DNA from: UBA4656 sp002405525 | Lineage (GTDB): Bacteria > Pseudomonadota > Gammaproteobacteria > Xanthomonadales > Ahniellaceae | NCBI GenBank assembly: GCA_036723735.1 | Contig: DAIMGT010000004.1 | Span: 40,904 to 104,903 of the forward strand | DNA length: 64,000 nucleotides | Reading direction: 5' to 3' | Shown: positions 36,740 to 44,693 of the stretch, one piece after another | Position numbering within the stretch: position 1 is the first letter of the stretch | Layout of the letters: each line of letters starts with the position of its first letter | Made by a program: the position numbers and the translations under genes | The notes under the pieces: generated by a model | Database searches by the model: none | Told to the model about the DNA's origin: nothing | What the model saw: only the letters and a program-made list of their open reading frames with translations

Positions 36740-37446
36740 GTCCCGGGCGGAGGATCGCGATCGGCCTGGGCGCGTGTTCCGGCGTGCTGTCGCTGCTTGC
36801 CGTCGGGCAGGGCCTGGGCGTGGGCAAGGGCTACTCGCTCGCCCCGGTGGGCGGAGAGGCAGCGGACGAGCCGCCGGCGCCCGCCCTGGTGCTCGAGGCT
36901 GCGCGCATGCGCCCATGGGTGGACTACGGCCAGGTCCTCGCGCGCCCGCTGTTCAACGAATCGCGGGCGCCGGAGATCGAGGAGTCCAGTGCCGACGGCG
37001 AGGCGCCGCCCGCGCAGCCGCTGACCCTCGCGCTGACCGGCGTGATCCTGACCCGCGATCTGCAGATCGCGCTGGTCACCGACCCGGCGACCAACGACAC
37101 CGAGCGTGTGCGCGTGGGCCAGCCGCTGGCCGGCGAGCGCGCCGGCTGGACGCTGGTGGAACTGCGCCCGCGCGCCGCGGTCTTCGAAGGCGCGGGCCTC
37201 GGCCGCACCGAGCTGCCGATCATCGTCGAGCCCCCGGGCGGTGCCGCATCGCCGATCGCTCCCATGCCCGTGGCGCCGCAGCCCGTTCCGACGCCGCAGC
37301 CCGTGCCCGCCGCTCCGGCACCGGGCGCGGCGCAGGCCCCGGGACAGCCGGCCAGCGCGGAGGAGATCCGGCGGCGCATCGAGGAGCGCCGGCGGGAGTT
37401 GCGCGAAGAAGCGCAGAAGATGCTGCAGCAGGGCAACACGCAGTGA
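36736..37446 (+). CDS. xpsN: Type II secretion GspC/XpsN-like inner-membrane protein
   Basis: 236 residues; position between M and D matches Xanthomonas xpsN, the functional counterpart of GspC. An N-terminal anchor (about 5-25) precedes the homology region: VLARPLFNESRAP (near 70), LTGVILTRDLQIALVTD and VRVGQPLAGERAGWTLVELRP, the GspC HR fold that contacts the secretin. After about 175 comes a Pro/Ala-rich linker with repeated QPVP-type units, then a charged helix (EEIRRRIEERRRELREEA). The usual PDZ or coiled coil of classical GspC is absent. gspD starts at its stop (GTGA). Confidence 0.88.
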   Translation: MSPGRRIAIGLGACSGVLSLLAVGQGLGVGKGYSLAPVGGEAADEPPAPALVLEAARMRPWVDYGQVLARPLFNESRAPEIEESSADGEAPPAQPLTLALTGVILTRDLQIALVTDPATNDTERVRVGQPLAGERAGWTLVELRPRAAVFEGAGLGRTELPIIVEPPGGAASPIAPMPVAPQPVPTPQPVPAAPAPGAAQAPGQPASAEEIRRRIEERRRELREEAQKMLQQGNTQ

Positions 37447-39752
37447 ACCAGACAGCCAACGGAGCAGCCAGCGTGCCGCCAAGAATCCTTGTTTTCGTCG
37501 CGGCCTTCGCGGTGGCCTTGCTGGCCGGCTGCGCTGCGCCCGCGGCCGTGCAGCGCGGCGAATCGTCAGTCGGTCTCGAAGCCGAAGCCGAAGCGTCGGT
37601 CGGCGCGCCCGCCGCCGCCGGGCCGTCGGCCGAGGCGCCGCAGGCGGCCTCCGTCGCCGCGCCGGCCGCGGCCGCCCCGGGCGCGGCGCGTGTCGAGCCG
37701 GGCACGGGCGTTTTCATCGACGAGACCGTCGCTGCCCGCGGCCAGGCTCGGGTGCCGGAAGGCGACGTGGTTTTCAACTTCGAGAACCAGCCGGTACAGG
37801 CGGTGATCAAGGCCATCCTCGGCGACCTGCTGCAGGAGAACTACATCATCGCGCCGGGCGTGCAGGGCAACGTCACTTTCTCCACTTCGAAGCCGATCAA
37901 CGGCTCGCAGGCGCGCGCGGTGCTGGAGACGCTGCTGTCTTGGAACAACCTCGCCCTGGTGTACCGCGATGGCCGCTACACCGTGCTGCCGGTGGGCCAG
38001 GCTATTCCCGGCAACCTGCGCCCGCGGCTGGGGCCGGCGTCCGCCGCGCGCGGTTTCGAGGTGCGGGTGGTGCCGCTGCAGTACATCGCGCCGACCGAGA
38101 TGGAAAAGCTGCTCGCGCCCTACGTCAAGCAGGGCGCGATCGTGCGCGCCGACAACGCGCGCGCGATGCTGGTGCTGGCCGGTACCGCGGCGGAGCTGGC
38201 TACCTACATCGAGACGGTCGAGATCTTCGACGTCGACTGGCTGGCCGGGATGTCGATCGGCGTGTTCCCGTTGGAGCGGGTGGAAGCCAAGACCGTCGTG
38301 CCGGAACTGGAAAAAGTGTTCGGCGAGGGCGGCGCCACGCCCCTGGCCGGCATGTTCCGTTTCATGCCGATCGAGCGCATGAACGCGGTGCTGGTGATCA
38401 CCCCGCAGCCGAAGTACCTGACCGAGGCCGAACGCTGGCTGCGCCGTCTCGACCGCGGCGGCAGCGATGCCGGCGCGCAGCTCTACGTTTATTACGTCAA
38501 GAACGTCAAGGCGAAGGACCTGGCCACCAACCTGACCGAGATCTTCACCGGCCGCAGTGGCGGCGGCAGCGGCGGAACCCGAAGCGCGCCGATTGCCTCG
38601 CTGGTGCCGGGCGTGGAGTCGGTCGAGATCCGCAGCCTCGGGCAGGGCGACGAGAAGTCCGCGCAGTCCGCCAACGTGACGGCCGCCGAGCCGCCCCCGA
38701 ATGCCGGCAGCGGCATCGCCATCGTCGAGAGCGACGACATCCGGATCAGCGCGATCGAGGAGAGCAACGCCCTGTTGATCCGCGCCACGCCCGGCCAGTA
38801 CGACGCGATCGAGGCCGCGATCAAGCGGCTCGACATCGAGCCGCTGCAGGTCCACATCGAGGCGCAGATCGTGCAGGTCGACCTGACCAGCAACCTGTCG
38901 TTCGGGGTGCGTTGGTTCTTCGAGAACGAGAGTTCCGGTGCGGCGGCGACGGCGTTCCGGCGCGACGCGCGCGGATACCAGTTCGTGGGCGGCACCGGCA
39001 CGCCCACGCCGCGGACCGTCGTCAACGCGAGCCGGGCCTGGAACAGCTTCGCCGGCACGGCCAGCAGCCAGGGACTTGCCTGGACCTTCCTCAACACCTC
39101 CGCCGAGGCGCTGCTCACCACACTGCAGGACGAGACCACCGTCAGCGTGCTGTCGGCGCCCTCGCTGGTGGTGCTCAACAACAAGGAGGCCTCGATCAAC
39201 GTCGGCACCCAGATCCCGGTGGTCAGCAGCTTTCTCAACCCCGGCACCGGGGTGGTCAACCCGACCCCGGGTCAGCCTGGCACAGGGTTCGGGCTGGGCA
39301 CCTCCTTCGTGCAGTTCCGCGACACCGGCCTGATCCTCAACGTCACCCCGCGCGTGAACCCGGGCGGGCTGGTCTACCTGGAGATCAAGCAGGAGCAGAG
39401 CACCCCGGGAACCACCGTGGACCCCACCGGCAACGTGCCGGTCGACAAACGCGTCGTCGAGACCGAGATCGCCGTGCAGAGCGGCGAAACCGTGCTGCTG
39501 GCCGGACTGATCCGCGACAACAACAACAAGTCCCAGGCCGGGGTGCCCGGCCTGATGAAGGTCCCCTTGCTCGGCCGCCTGTTCAGCAACAGTCGCCGCG
39601 AAGGCTCGCGGCAGGAGCTGCTGGTGCTGATCAAGCCGACCGTGATTTCGTCCAGTGACGAGGCGCGCGGCCTCACCGAGGAATACAAGCAGCGCTTCCG
39701 CGGCATCCAGCCGCTCATCGACCAGCGCGCGGACCGACCGCGCGAACGCTAA
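37443..39752 (+). CDS. gspD: Type II secretion secretin GspD (lipidated)
   Basis: GspD forms the outer-membrane pore. GTG 37443 overlaps xpsN and gives 769 residues; GTG 37473 is an alternative. The signal peptide ends in a lipobox (ALLAGC, Cys30), then an Ala/Glu-rich spacer (to about 95), N0 domain (VVFNFENQPVQAVIKAIL, about 108), N1-N3 domains and the C-terminal secretin domain (VLSAPSLVVLNNKEASINVG, PVDKRVVETEIAVQSGETVLLAGL, VPLLGRLFSN). The gate insert holds Gly/Ser-rich loops. Being lipidated itself, it may reach the outer membrane without a pilotin, as Pseudomonas HxcQ does. Confidence 0.95.
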   Translation: MNQTANGAASVPPRILVFVAAFAVALLAGCAAPAAVQRGESSVGLEAEAEASVGAPAAAGPSAEAPQAASVAAPAAAAPGAARVEPGTGVFIDETVAARGQARVPEGDVVFNFENQPVQAVIKAILGDLLQENYIIAPGVQGNVTFSTSKPINGSQARAVLETLLSWNNLALVYRDGRYTVLPVGQAIPGNLRPRLGPASAARGFEVRVVPLQYIAPTEMEKLLAPYVKQGAIVRADNARAMLVLAGTAAELATYIETVEIFDVDWLAGMSIGVFPLERVEAKTVVPELEKVFGEGGATPLAGMFRFMPIERMNAVLVITPQPKYLTEAERWLRRLDRGGSDAGAQLYVYYVKNVKAKDLATNLTEIFTGRSGGGSGGTRSAPIASLVPGVESVEIRSLGQGDEKSAQSANVTAAEPPPNAGSGIAIVESDDIRISAIEESNALLIRATPGQYDAIEAAIKRLDIEPLQVHIEAQIVQVDLTSNLSFGVRWFFENESSGAAATAFRRDARGYQFVGGTGTPTPRTVVNASRAWNSFAGTASSQGLAWTFLNTSAEALLTTLQDETTVSVLSAPSLVVLNNKEASINVGTQIPVVSSFLNPGTGVVNPTPGQPGTGFGLGTSFVQFRDTGLILNVTPRVNPGGLVYLEIKQEQSTPGTTVDPTGNVPVDKRVVETEIAVQSGETVLLAGLIRDNNNKSQAGVPGLMKVPLLGRLFSNSRREGSRQELLVLIKPTVISSSDEARGLTEEYKQRFRGIQPLIDQRADRPRER

Positions 39753-39762
39753 GGAGTGATCC

Positions 39763-40188
39763 ATGTCCCCGTCCCGCACCCTGCTGGCCGTCGCCACGGC
39801 TGCCCTCCTCGCCGCCTGCGCCAGCGGCGGTCCGGCCAAGGATCCGGCCGCGGCGCAGACCGCGCTGGACCGCGCGGTCGTCCGCTGGCAGGCCCTGATC
39901 GACGGCCGCGCCAACGACGCCTGGGACCTGCTCACGCCCGGCGTGCGGTCCACCGTGACGCGTGAGCGTTATGCTCAGGAGTGGGCGTCGAAGCCGGTCC
40001 GGTACGTGACCGTCGCGCCGGTCGATGAACTCTGCGACCCTGATGCATGCACCGTCACGGTAGAGGTCGAGTATCAGGTCCGTATTCCCCTCACCGGCAT
40101 GGGCAACACGCGCGTCGGCGCGGTGCTCGACGAGCGATGGGTGAAGATCGACGGCGTGTGGTATCACCTGCCCGACGATTATCGATAG
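39763..40188 (+). CDS. Small lipoprotein at the end of the secretion operon
   Basis: 141 residues with a good ribosome site (AAGGAG) and start ATG 39763, 10 bases after gspD. Signal peptide with lipobox LLAAC (Cys19). The body resembles small NTF2/SnoaL-like folds by pattern only: helix (ALDRAVVRWQALIDGRANDAWDLL), then beta strands ending ERWVKIDGVWYHLPDDY. A cysteine pair (ELCDPDAC) may form a disulfide. Position suggests a pilotin-like or accessory role for GspD, but GspD has its own lipobox, so function is open. Confidence 0.7.
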   Translation: MSPSRTLLAVATAALLAACASGGPAKDPAAAQTALDRAVVRWQALIDGRANDAWDLLTPGVRSTVTRERYAQEWASKPVRYVTVAPVDELCDPDACTVTVEVEYQVRIPLTGMGNTRVGAVLDERWVKIDGVWYHLPDDYR

Positions 40189-40214
40189 GGCAGGCCGCCG
40201 GCGCCGCCGCTCGG

Positions 40215-40242
40215 AGCCCCCGGATCCCTCGCCTTGGGGGCT
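40215..40242 (+). terminator. Hairpin after the secretion operon
   Basis: AGCCCCC and GGGGGCT form a 7-bp stem round a 14-base loop, 27 bases after the last operon stop. No T tract follows. Weak candidate. Confidence 0.35.
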
Positions 40243-40251
40243 TGCGCCGGG

Positions 40252-40284
40252 TGGAACGTTCACTTAACATCCCGACCGCTAACG
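40252..40284 (+). promoter_or_regulatory. Upstream motif shared with the gene at 42311 (copy 1)
   Basis: TGGAACGTTCACTTAACA followed by GCTAAC at 40278. A matching block lies at 42250 before the next secreted-protein gene. GGAAC with a downstream GCTAA element resembles an extracytoplasmic-sigma (ECF) promoter in layout, but the spacing differs by one base between copies, so a regulator site is equally possible. It sits about 95 bases before the start codon. Confidence 0.45.
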
Positions 40285-40378
40285 CCCCTCCGGATGCTGG
40301 TCCGGCGGTCATGCCGTCCCTCGACCGGGCGGGCGACAAGCGACAAGAAGCCCTGTGGTCCACATTAGGAGTGCCTCC

Positions 40379-41941
40379 ATGAAAAGAAACAGTCTGACGA
40401 CGGCGCTGCTGGCCGGCCTCGCCGGCGCTGCCGGCCTCGCCACCAGCGCGCACGCGCTGAACCTGAACCCGGATGGTCTGGGTCAGGCCCTGGTTTACCC
40501 GTACTTCACGGTGAACAAGGGCAACCAGACGCTGGTCTCGGTGGTCAACACCACCAATCGCGTCAAGGCCGTCAAGGTCCGCTTCGTCGAGGGTCGCAAC
40601 TCGAAGGAAGTCCTGGACTTCAACCTCTATCTGTCGCCGTTTGACGTGTGGACGGGTGCGGTCTTCGCGACCGGTGCCACCGGCCCCGCCTCGCTGACCA
40701 CCGCCGACACCTCGTGCACGGTGCCGCGCATCACCGCGCCGGTCCCGTTCCGCAACTTCCAGTACACCGGTGCGAACCAGGATTGGGCGTCGACCACGCC
40801 GGCCTCGCTCCAGGCGCTGCTGGGCGCGATCGAGCGTACCCGCGAGGGCCACCTCGAGATCATCGAGATGGGCCTCCTGCAGACCGGCACCGGCGCGCTG
40901 CAGCTCGCCGAGGAAGCCACCCACAACGCGACTGGCGTGCCGAGCAACTGCGCGGCGCTGGTCAACGCGTGGTTGCCGGGTGGTGGCTGGGCGGCCAACG
41001 GCGCTGCGAACATCGACACGCCGGCCGGCGGCCTGTACGGCGCGGGCACGATCGTCGACGTCGCCAACGGCACGCTGCACGCCTACAACGCGGACGCGAT
41101 CGAGGGCTTCTACACCAACGCCACGGCGCCGGGCTTCCTGCACCGGAATCCGGGCACCATCCAGCCGGACCTCGGCGACGGTGACAACGGTGGCGGTCTG
41201 ATCAACGTGTTCGTCTTCTCCGGCAACGGCACCCTGGTGTCGCAGACGGTTCCGGCCGGCCAGAAGGTTCGCACGACGAACCTGCCGTACTCGTACGACG
41301 CCGTGTCGCTCGTTTACATGCACGATGCGATCTACAACGAGTACGTGACCGAGCCTGCGCTGGGCGCGTCCTCCGAGTGGGTGGTCACCTACCCGACGAA
41401 GGTCGCCTACGTCGACACGGCGTCCAACGCTTCGGTGCGTCCGCCGTTCACCAACGCGTTCCGCGACGACGGTGCGGCTTGCGAAGCGATCGACATCGCC
41501 TACTGGAACCGCGAGGAGCAGGTGTCCTCGCAGCCGCCGGGCACGATCGACTTCTCGCCGCCGCCGCCGGTCGTCGGTCCGCAGGTTGCCTCGCTGTGCT
41601 ACGAGGCGCAGGTGGTCACGTGGAACCAGAGCGGCACGGCCGCCGGCCAGCCCTCGCGCGTGTTCGGTGCGACCTACGCGTCGAACATCAACGCGAACAC
41701 CGGCGCCGGTGGCGTGTTCAACTCCGGCTGGGCTCGCATCCGGTTCGACAATCCGTTTGTGGCCGGCGCGCAGAACGTGCTGAACAACGCGGTCAACCAG
41801 ACGGCGGGCGGTCAGGCCTTCGCGGGCCTGCCGGTCACCGGTTTCTGGGCGGCGAACTACGTCAACAGCAACGTGACGCCGGGTACGCTGGCGAACTACA
41901 GCGGTGCCTACACGCACCGCGCCAGCCGCGCTGCACCGTAA
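40379..41941 (+). CDS. Secreted protein of unknown function
   Basis: 520 residues from ATG 40379 with a clear ribosome site (AGGAG). The signal peptide (cleavage after SAHA, about Ala26) is strong, so it is exported. The mature protein is rich in Asn, Thr, Gly and Ala, beta-like, and opens LNLNPDGLGQALVYPYFTVNKGN. Four or so cysteines (SCTVPR, NCAAL, ACEAID, LCYEAQ) are evenly placed. I do not recognise a family; sequences with a YPYFTVN-like start are known to me only as hypothetical proteins. The strong translation signals and double terminator suggest high expression. It may be a substrate of the adjacent secretion system. Confidence 0.8.
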   Translation: MKRNSLTTALLAGLAGAAGLATSAHALNLNPDGLGQALVYPYFTVNKGNQTLVSVVNTTNRVKAVKVRFVEGRNSKEVLDFNLYLSPFDVWTGAVFATGATGPASLTTADTSCTVPRITAPVPFRNFQYTGANQDWASTTPASLQALLGAIERTREGHLEIIEMGLLQTGTGALQLAEEATHNATGVPSNCAALVNAWLPGGGWAANGAANIDTPAGGLYGAGTIVDVANGTLHAYNADAIEGFYTNATAPGFLHRNPGTIQPDLGDGDNGGGLINVFVFSGNGTLVSQTVPAGQKVRTTNLPYSYDAVSLVYMHDAIYNEYVTEPALGASSEWVVTYPTKVAYVDTASNASVRPPFTNAFRDDGAACEAIDIAYWNREEQVSSQPPGTIDFSPPPPVVGPQVASLCYEAQVVTWNQSGTAAGQPSRVFGATYASNINANTGAGGVFNSGWARIRFDNPFVAGAQNVLNNAVNQTAGGQAFAGLPVTGFWAANYVNSNVTPGTLANYSGAYTHRASRAAP

Positions 41942-41980
41942 TCCGATCCTTCGGGATCGCGACGGCGGTCGCAATGCGAG

Positions 41981-42013
41981 GAGGCCCCGGGAAACCGGGG
42001 CCTCTTTCTTTTT
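41981..42013 (+). terminator. Strong rho-independent terminator
   Basis: Perfect 10-bp stem GAGGCCCCGG/CCGGGGCCTC round a GAAA tetraloop, followed by TTTCTTTTT. It lies 39 bases after the stop of the secreted-protein gene. One of the best terminators in the window. Confidence 0.93.
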
Positions 42014-42021
42014 CGCACCGG

Positions 42022-42049
42022 GAGGCCCCGGGAAACCGGCCCCTCTTTT
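42022..42049 (+). terminator. Second, partly decayed copy of the terminator
   Basis: The same 5' arm GAGGCCCCGG and GAAA loop recur 41 bases on, but the 3' arm reads CCGGCCCCTC, so two central pairs are lost. TTTTCTTTCC follows. A tandem duplication. Confidence 0.7.
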
Positions 42050-42249
42050 CTTTCCGCGCTCGCGTTTCCTGACAGCGCCTGCGCGGTAGCGCACTGACCC
42101 ATTGCAGCGTCCGCACGCTCCATCGATCGCGCGCCGCCGCGCCTGCAGTCCCGACGGTCACCGGGACACGCGTCGACCGGGCCAGGCTCGCCGTCCCGGC
42201 ATCCGGCACCGGCGGACCCTTCTGACCGGCATTGCGCCACGTCGGCGAA

Positions 42250-42281
42250 TGGAACGCTCCACTAACAGACGCATGCTAAAG
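42250..42281 (+). promoter_or_regulatory. Upstream motif shared with the gene at 40379 (copy 2)
   Basis: TGGAACGCTCCACTAACA followed by GCTAAA at 42275. It matches the block at 40252 over the GGAACG, ACT-AACA and GCTAA parts. The second part also resembles the TAAACTGCG-like -10 boxes seen before purL and wzm (here TAAAGTGCG), 29 bases before ATG 42311. Confidence 0.45.
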
Positions 42282-42310
42282 TGCGGGCGCGCTTAATCGC
42301 GGGAACCCCG

Positions 42311-43459
42311 ATGAATTCCAATGCTCCAAAGGTGGTGGGCGCGGCGCTCGCGCTCGTGTGTGCCAGCGCCGTGCACGCGCAGCAAACTCTGACCTTCTCC
42401 AACACCGACGCCGATCCGGTCGCACCCGGCGCGCAACCGCTGAGCGTGACGCTGCTCGCAGGGTCGAATGTGTCGATCGCGCCGGACGGCAGCGTCGCTG
42501 CCCAGTGCGCCCTCACGGGTGGCATCTGTACCGGCCTATCCACCGGTGGTGGACCCGCGCCCACGGTGTCGCTCGCAACCGGCAGCTTCTCCGCGCCGCC
42601 GACCGACGGCCGCTACCCGGCGGGGACTTCCTTCCTCATCACTCCGACCGTGACCGGCGCTGAAATCTGCGTGCGCAATGTCGGCACGGGCACGCCCGGC
42701 GGCACCAACTGGCCGGCCACCGTGTCGCCGCCGTTCGCCGCGCAGTCGGTCCAGATGCTCACCGGCGATGCGACCTACGTGTTCGGTATGCGCTGCTATG
42801 GCACGGGCGGAGCGACCACCTTCACTCTGCCGCCGTTGCAGACCGCCGCCGGCAGCGGCGGCTCCTGTGCCGGGTTCACGCCGCCGCTCCCCGCGGGATG
42901 GGTGCGAAGCGCCTCCCCCCAGCAGACCAACCAGGTGCAGGCCGTCGAGGCCCCTGGTCAGGTGTGGGACCCGTTCCCCAACTCGGGCTATTCGGGATAT
43001 CTGATCACGTCCGACACCCAGTACCTCGCCGTCGAGTTCAACACGCCAGCGGCGCCCTGGCAGGCGCAAAACCGGCAATTCTTCTGGCAGGCAGCCCAGC
43101 AGCAGGGCGAGGCGGACATGAACCGCGTTTACGTGTCGATCTCGTCCTGCCCCGGCGACTTCCGCATTCCGGTGCTCGACTCGGTCGCGCCGGTCGACGA
43201 TCCCACCTTCGCCGCGGGTTGCCGCAGCGTTCGCCGCGCACTGCCGGGCTTCGCCCGTGGACCGCAGGATCGGATCAACTACCAGATCGGAACCACACCG
43301 GCCAACGAGGCGACGTGCAGTCTCGCTCCGGGCCGCACCTACTACATCAACTTCATCCGCGCGGATGCCCGCGATGATTCGATCGGCACTCCCGCGCAGG
43401 AGGCGACCTGCCTCAATCCGTCGTTGACCTCATGCGGCGTCCAGATGAGGTACTACTGA
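42311..43459 (+). CDS. Cysteine-rich secreted protein of unknown function
   Basis: 382 residues from ATG 42311. Signal peptide cleaved after AVHA (about Ala23). The mature part is Thr/Pro/Gly-rich, beta-like, with ten cysteines, an even number suited to five disulfides. N-terminal half (24-190) looks like an Ig-like or adhesin-type beta domain; the C-terminal half contains FNTPAAPWQAQNRQFFW and a Cys-rich end (SSCPGDFRIP, TCSLAPGRTYYINFIRAD). No family recognised. Its stop is coupled (TGATG) to a parvulin-type prolyl isomerase gene, which may fold it. It shares an upstream motif with the gene at 40379. Confidence 0.8.
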   Translation: MNSNAPKVVGAALALVCASAVHAQQTLTFSNTDADPVAPGAQPLSVTLLAGSNVSIAPDGSVAAQCALTGGICTGLSTGGGPAPTVSLATGSFSAPPTDGRYPAGTSFLITPTVTGAEICVRNVGTGTPGGTNWPATVSPPFAAQSVQMLTGDATYVFGMRCYGTGGATTFTLPPLQTAAGSGGSCAGFTPPLPAGWVRSASPQQTNQVQAVEAPGQVWDPFPNSGYSGYLITSDTQYLAVEFNTPAAPWQAQNRQFFWQAAQQQGEADMNRVYVSISSCPGDFRIPVLDSVAPVDDPTFAAGCRSVRRALPGFARGPQDRINYQIGTTPANEATCSLAPGRTYYINFIRADARDDSIGTPAQEATCLNPSLTSCGVQMRYY

Positions 43460-44397
43460 TGTGCTCGCGCCTGCGGTGGCCGGCGGCCTCGGTCGCCGCC
43501 GCGCTTCTGGTCGGCGCTTTCGCGGGACCGCTCGCAGCCGCCGACGCCGACGCCGTGGTCGCGCGCCGTGGCACGGCCGAGATCACCCTGGCGGAGATCG
43601 ATGCCCGGCTCGAGGAAGTCCCGCCGGACCGGCGCGCAGGCCTGATGGACAGTCCCGAGCGCATCGACTCCATGCTGCAGCAGATGCTGCTAATGGAGCA
43701 GCTGGCCGATGAGGCGGTGGCCGCCGGCCTGGATCGCGACCCGCGGCTGGCGCCGCAGCTCGAGCTGTCGCGCAAGCGGCTGCTGACCGCGCTCCGGCTC
43801 GAGAAACTGCGCGCGGAAGCGGCCGCGCAGATCGACGTCGACGCGCTGGCCCGCGAGCGCTTCGCGGCCGACCGTGCACGCTACGTCGTGCCCTCGTCGC
43901 GCACCGCCCGCCATCTGCTGGTGTCGGAGCTGGATCGCAGCGCGCAGGATGCCGAGGCGCGCGTGGCGGCGCTGGCCGAGCGCCTCGCCGCGGGCGAGCG
44001 GCTCGAGGATCTGGCCCGTGAAGCCAGTGACGATGCCACAACCCGCGATGCAGGGGGCCTGATCGCCGACATCGTCCCCGGCGCGACCGATCCCGCCTTC
44101 GACGCCGCCCTGCAGGCGCTCGATCGGCCCGGCGCGGTCACCCCGACGCCGGTGCGCTCGCGCTTCGGCTGGCACCTGATCGAACTGGTGTCGGTCACTC
44201 CAGCTCGCCAGCGCACCTACGACGAGGTGCGTGAGCAGCTCGCCGCCGAGATCACTGCGGCCAACATCGACCGCCAGGTGAACCAGCACACCGACCGGTT
44301 GAACAGCCTGCCGATCGAGGCAGACCCCGATCTGGTGGCTTCATTGCGTACGCGCTTCGAAGCATCGACCGCCCCCTCGAAAAAAGACCCACCGTAG
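43459..44397 (+). CDS. Periplasmic parvulin-type peptidyl-prolyl isomerase
   Basis: 312 residues from ATG 43459, whose A is the last base of the upstream stop. Signal peptide to about Ala27. An N-terminal SurA/PpiC-like helical chaperone part (30-145) precedes one parvulin domain (about 145-250): ARHLLVSE, then ERLEDLAREASDD, GGLIADIVPGATDPAF and the ending FGWHLIELVSV, all typical. A short C-terminal helix follows. The tight coupling to a cysteine-rich secreted protein suggests a dedicated folding factor; a general role like SurA is less likely as only one parvulin domain is present. Confidence 0.88.
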   Translation: MCSRLRWPAASVAAALLVGAFAGPLAAADADAVVARRGTAEITLAEIDARLEEVPPDRRAGLMDSPERIDSMLQQMLLMEQLADEAVAAGLDRDPRLAPQLELSRKRLLTALRLEKLRAEAAAQIDVDALARERFAADRARYVVPSSRTARHLLVSELDRSAQDAEARVAALAERLAAGERLEDLAREASDDATTRDAGGLIADIVPGATDPAFDAALQALDRPGAVTPTPVRSRFGWHLIELVSVTPARQRTYDEVREQLAAEITAANIDRQVNQHTDRLNSLPIEADPDLVASLRTRFEASTAPSKKDPP

Positions 44398-44653
44398 CCG
44401 CCGTCGCGACCGCGCCGATGCGCCGGTCGTGCCGGCAGGCCCGAACGGCAACCAGCGACGAGAGGGCAGGACCTGCGGAATGCGCCGCCAGTCCGCCGGC
44501 TGGACGCGCCGCATTAGTGCACGCTCGCGCTGCGGTTGCGTCGCCTCGCCCCGGGCCCCTTGGTCCGCCTCCGACCGGGCCATCGCCTGCGTGGCCGCTG
44601 GGTCCGCGCGACGGTCGTGCCGCGGCGGGGCCGGGTACTCCCCGCCGCGCTGC

Positions 44654-44659
44654 TAAACT
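44654..44659 (+). promoter_or_regulatory. Candidate -10 box TAAACT before wzm
   Basis: GCTAAACTCC, 35 bases before ATG 44694, resembles the TAAACT/TACACT boxes elsewhere in the window. The 296-base gap before wzm shows no other feature. Confidence 0.35.
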
Positions 44660-44693
44660 CCGGGACCCACCTCGCCCGAGTCCGCCATCCGGC

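Larger units (their letters stand above)
41942..42310. other. Intergenic region with duplicated terminator and shared motif
   Basis: 369 bases. The left part holds two tandem hairpins (41981-42049), the right part the shared promoter-like motif at 42250. Between them nothing was recognised. Confidence 0.5.

Noticed and set aside
40252..40284. Classic sigma-E promoter
   Set aside because: The spacing between GGAAC and the second element is 19 to 20 bases and differs between copies, so only a shared motif is claimed.
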